From JAJCYE01 sp036260105 (lineage in GTDB: Bacteria > Actinomycetota > CADDZG01 > JAHWKV01): a stretch of DNA of 7,886 nt. The notes beneath the pieces are model-generated. The model was not told where the DNA came from, did no database searches, and saw only the letters and a program-made list of their open reading frames with translations. Made by a program: the position numbers and the translations under genes. Within the stretch, counting starts at the first letter, position 1. The number at the start of each line of letters is the position of its first letter. The stretch lies in NCBI GenBank assembly GCA_036260105.1, contig DATAAN010000076.1, positions 1 through 7,886 on the forward strand. Reading direction: 5' to 3'. Shown piece after piece: positions 6,900 to 7,886 of the stretch.

Positions 6900-7109
6900 C
6901 TATCTGCTCCTTGATCCGACTTCAGACTTCACTGAGTCCATTTAGGAATATCGCATAGCGATCCTACGCTGTCCGGACAACCTTGCGACTGACTCACCTC
7001 TGTTCGTCGAGTCGGGCTAACCGGGCTACCAGCCCACTGGGTCCGGCGGGCTGACCGGCTTCGAAACCCGGATCCCGGGCGAGGCGGCTGCGCCAACTGT
7101 TGGAGTAGC
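6900..7109. promoter_or_regulatory. Upstream region of the three-gene cluster
   Basis: The promoter for the minus-strand cluster should lie here. A perfect 10-bp palindrome TGTCCGGACA sits at 6970-6979. On the minus strand TTGTCC (6979-6974) is followed 17 nt later by TATGCG, a poor -10 box, so the promoter call is weak. Further right, GGGTCCGG (7039-7046) can pair with CCGGATCCC (7068-7076) around one bulge to form a hairpin. No ORF is convincing in this stretch. The right boundary of the low-GC cassette probably falls between about 7000 and 7109. Confidence 0.3.
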
Positions 7110-7236
7110 GGCTTGGCGAAAAGGGTGTACACGGCGTGCAACGGGGCTCATATCACCTGGGCGCTCTACGGCAGGGTGAGCTGCATGCGTGGTTGCGAAA
7201 ACGGATTCAGGCGTTTTCGAGCCTTACCGCCGGTAG
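7110..7236 (+). pseudogene. Decayed 3' fragment of a tetR-family gene
   Basis: This segment aligns with codons 153-195 of the intact tetR at 2385-2513. Conceptual translation gives GLAKRVYTACNGAHITWALYG, a one-base deletion near 7173, GELHAWLRKRIQ, a second one-base deletion near 7213, then VFEPYRR and a TAG stop at 7234-7236. The DNA-binding half is absent; the sequence left of about 7108 no longer matches. By hand there are about 20 substitutions, 11 of them at third codon positions. That suggests the ancestor diverged as a working gene before it broke. Similarity continues about 40 nt beyond the stop. It is the right-hand copy of the direct repeat around the three-gene cassette. Confidence 0.85.
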
Positions 7237-7301
7237 CCGTCGGTCGAACGCTCTCGTCGCCTTGACGACGAAGACTTAGTGAGCCGCGGCGGTACGGCCT
7301 G

Positions 7302-7754
7302 ATGCGCCACCACACCGCGGCCCACCTCGTCGCCGCGGTCGTCTACCGCGACTTCAAGGCCAAGTTCACCGGGGGCCAACTGCAACCCGACCGCGCGCGC
7401 CTGGACGTCCACTTCGATCGCTGGGAACCGGATCTTCCGCAGCGCATCGAGGCCGTCGTCAACGAGGAAGCGCAGAAGGGCTACGAGGTGCGCAACTACG
7501 ACGTCAGCCGCGAGGAGTTCCTCCGGGGCGACCTGCTGCGCACCGCCCAGAACCTGGTGGACCCGAACCTGGCGCGCGTCCGCCTCACCGACATCGTGGG
7601 CCTCGACGTCCAGGCCGACGGCGGCACGCACGTGCGCAACACCCGCGAGGTCGGCCGCATCGAGATGGGCAAGGCCGACAACAAGGGCAAGGGGCACCGG
7701 CGCCTGAGCTACCGGTGCGTGGACGACGCTGCGGCGAGCCACCCGAAACCTTGA
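7302..7754 (+). CDS. AlaX-type alanyl-tRNA editing domain, probably 5'-truncated (150 aa)
   Basis: AlaX proteins hydrolyse Ser or Gly wrongly attached to tRNA-Ala and resemble the editing domain of AlaRS. Seen here: the zinc-site motif HTAAH (residues 4-8), TGGQLQPDRARLD (23-35), GGTHVRNTREVG (107-118) and NKGKGHRRLSY (127-137). In AlaRS a Cys precedes GGTH; here it is Asp106, leaving one usual zinc ligand changed. Some AlaX groups may share this, which I cannot confirm. The frame is open upstream only to a stop at 7263, and the codons before the ATG read RRYGLM, a match to the family sequence preceding MRHHTA. So the N-terminal barrel domain typical of medium-length AlaX seems to have been lost, with the break near 7280 beside the tetR remnant. 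No ribosome site precedes the ATG. It could be a pseudogene fragment or a short AlaX-S-like protein. Confidence 0.75.
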   Translation: MRHHTAAHLVAAVVYRDFKAKFTGGQLQPDRARLDVHFDRWEPDLPQRIEAVVNEEAQKGYEVRNYDVSREEFLRGDLLRTAQNLVDPNLARVRLTDIVGLDVQADGGTHVRNTREVGRIEMGKADNKGKGHRRLSYRCVDDAAASHPKP

Positions 7755-7780
7755 CGCGTCGGCACATCCAGAGCCGGGCC

Positions 7781-7886
7781 ATGGATCCCCGCGTCGTCCT
7801 CTTCACCACGCGAACCGACCCCCTGGGGCGCGAGCGGCTTGGCGGCTACCTGCAGGACGGCCACCTGGTGGACCTCCAGTCGGCCC
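7781..7886 (+). CDS. Probable fumarylacetoacetate hydrolase family protein, 5' part only
   Basis: The frame opens with MDPRVVLFTTRTDPLGRERL and continues GGYLQDGHLVDLQSA before the window ends, 35 codons in. The pattern of a short first strand, then RLGxxxDGxxVDLxxA, is the usual N-terminus of FAH-family hydrolases and isomerases, which cleave C-C bonds in aromatic and other catabolic pathways. The catalytic acidic residues would lie beyond the window, so the reaction cannot be assigned. The ATG is 26 nt after the AlaX stop, so the two genes may be co-transcribed. No strong ribosome site is seen. Confidence 0.6.
   Translation, partial: MDPRVVLFTTRTDPLGRERLGGYLQDGHLVDLQSA

Noticed and set aside
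7039..7076. Structured segment that could suggest a tRNA (TTCGAAACC-like piece)
   Set aside because: No cloverleaf can be drawn: the acceptor, D and anticodon arms do not form around the TTCGAA element. It was noted only as a possible hairpin.
2564..7109. Transposon or integrative element with its own mobility genes
   Set aside because: No transposase, integrase, terminal inverted repeats or tRNA target were found. Only the tetR 3' direct repeats hint at insertion.
7224..7742. Minus-strand open frame of 172 codons opposite AlaX
   Set aside because: It mirrors the AlaX coding frame and shows low-complexity Val/Ala-rich sequence, so it is a shadow.
1..7886. CRISPR array or short tandem repeats
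   Set aside because: No regularly spaced repeats or tandem units were seen on reading through the window.

Overview
The window looks like chromosomal DNA of a GC-rich bacterium, most likely an actinobacterium or a relative. This rests on the GC-rich third codon positions, a 14-TM DHA2-type exporter paired with a split-barrel PPOX protein, a tetR gene that appears leaderless, and an actinobacterial-looking FAH start. I cannot name a species.

Left part (1-2560) is a drug-export locus. A DHA2-family MFS exporter and a small PPOX-family split-barrel protein form a minus-strand operon with an ATGA overlap. A TetR-family regulator is transcribed divergently. The short spacer between them holds one 20-bp dyad that overlaps predicted promoters on both strands, so the regulator probably represses both itself and the exporter operon.

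Middle part (about 2564-7109) has visibly lower GC and encodes three minus-strand proteins, in transcription order: a 192-aa beta-rich protein ending in an IPT/TIG domain, an unrecognised 228-aa protein, and a 918-aa protein. The last two are joined by a TAATG overlap. The 918-aa protein has FG-GAP/VCBS-like propeller sequence at its N-terminus, two long Ser/Thr-rich alternating segments in the middle, and a CARDB-like Ig-fold C-terminus. None of the three has a signal peptide or membrane helix. This is the best candidate here for an undescribed system. A pore-forming or surface-binding role is only an inference.

Right part (7110-7886) opens with a broken, diverged copy of the 3' end of the tetR gene, about 83% identical by hand alignment with two single-base deletions. 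The low-GC cassette is therefore bracketed by direct repeats of a tetR 3' end. Next come an AlaX-type alanyl-tRNA editing domain whose 5' part seems to be missing at the repeat junction, and the first 35 codons of a probable fumarylacetoacetate hydrolase family gene that runs off the window. I saw no transposase, integrase, tRNA, rRNA or CRISPR.
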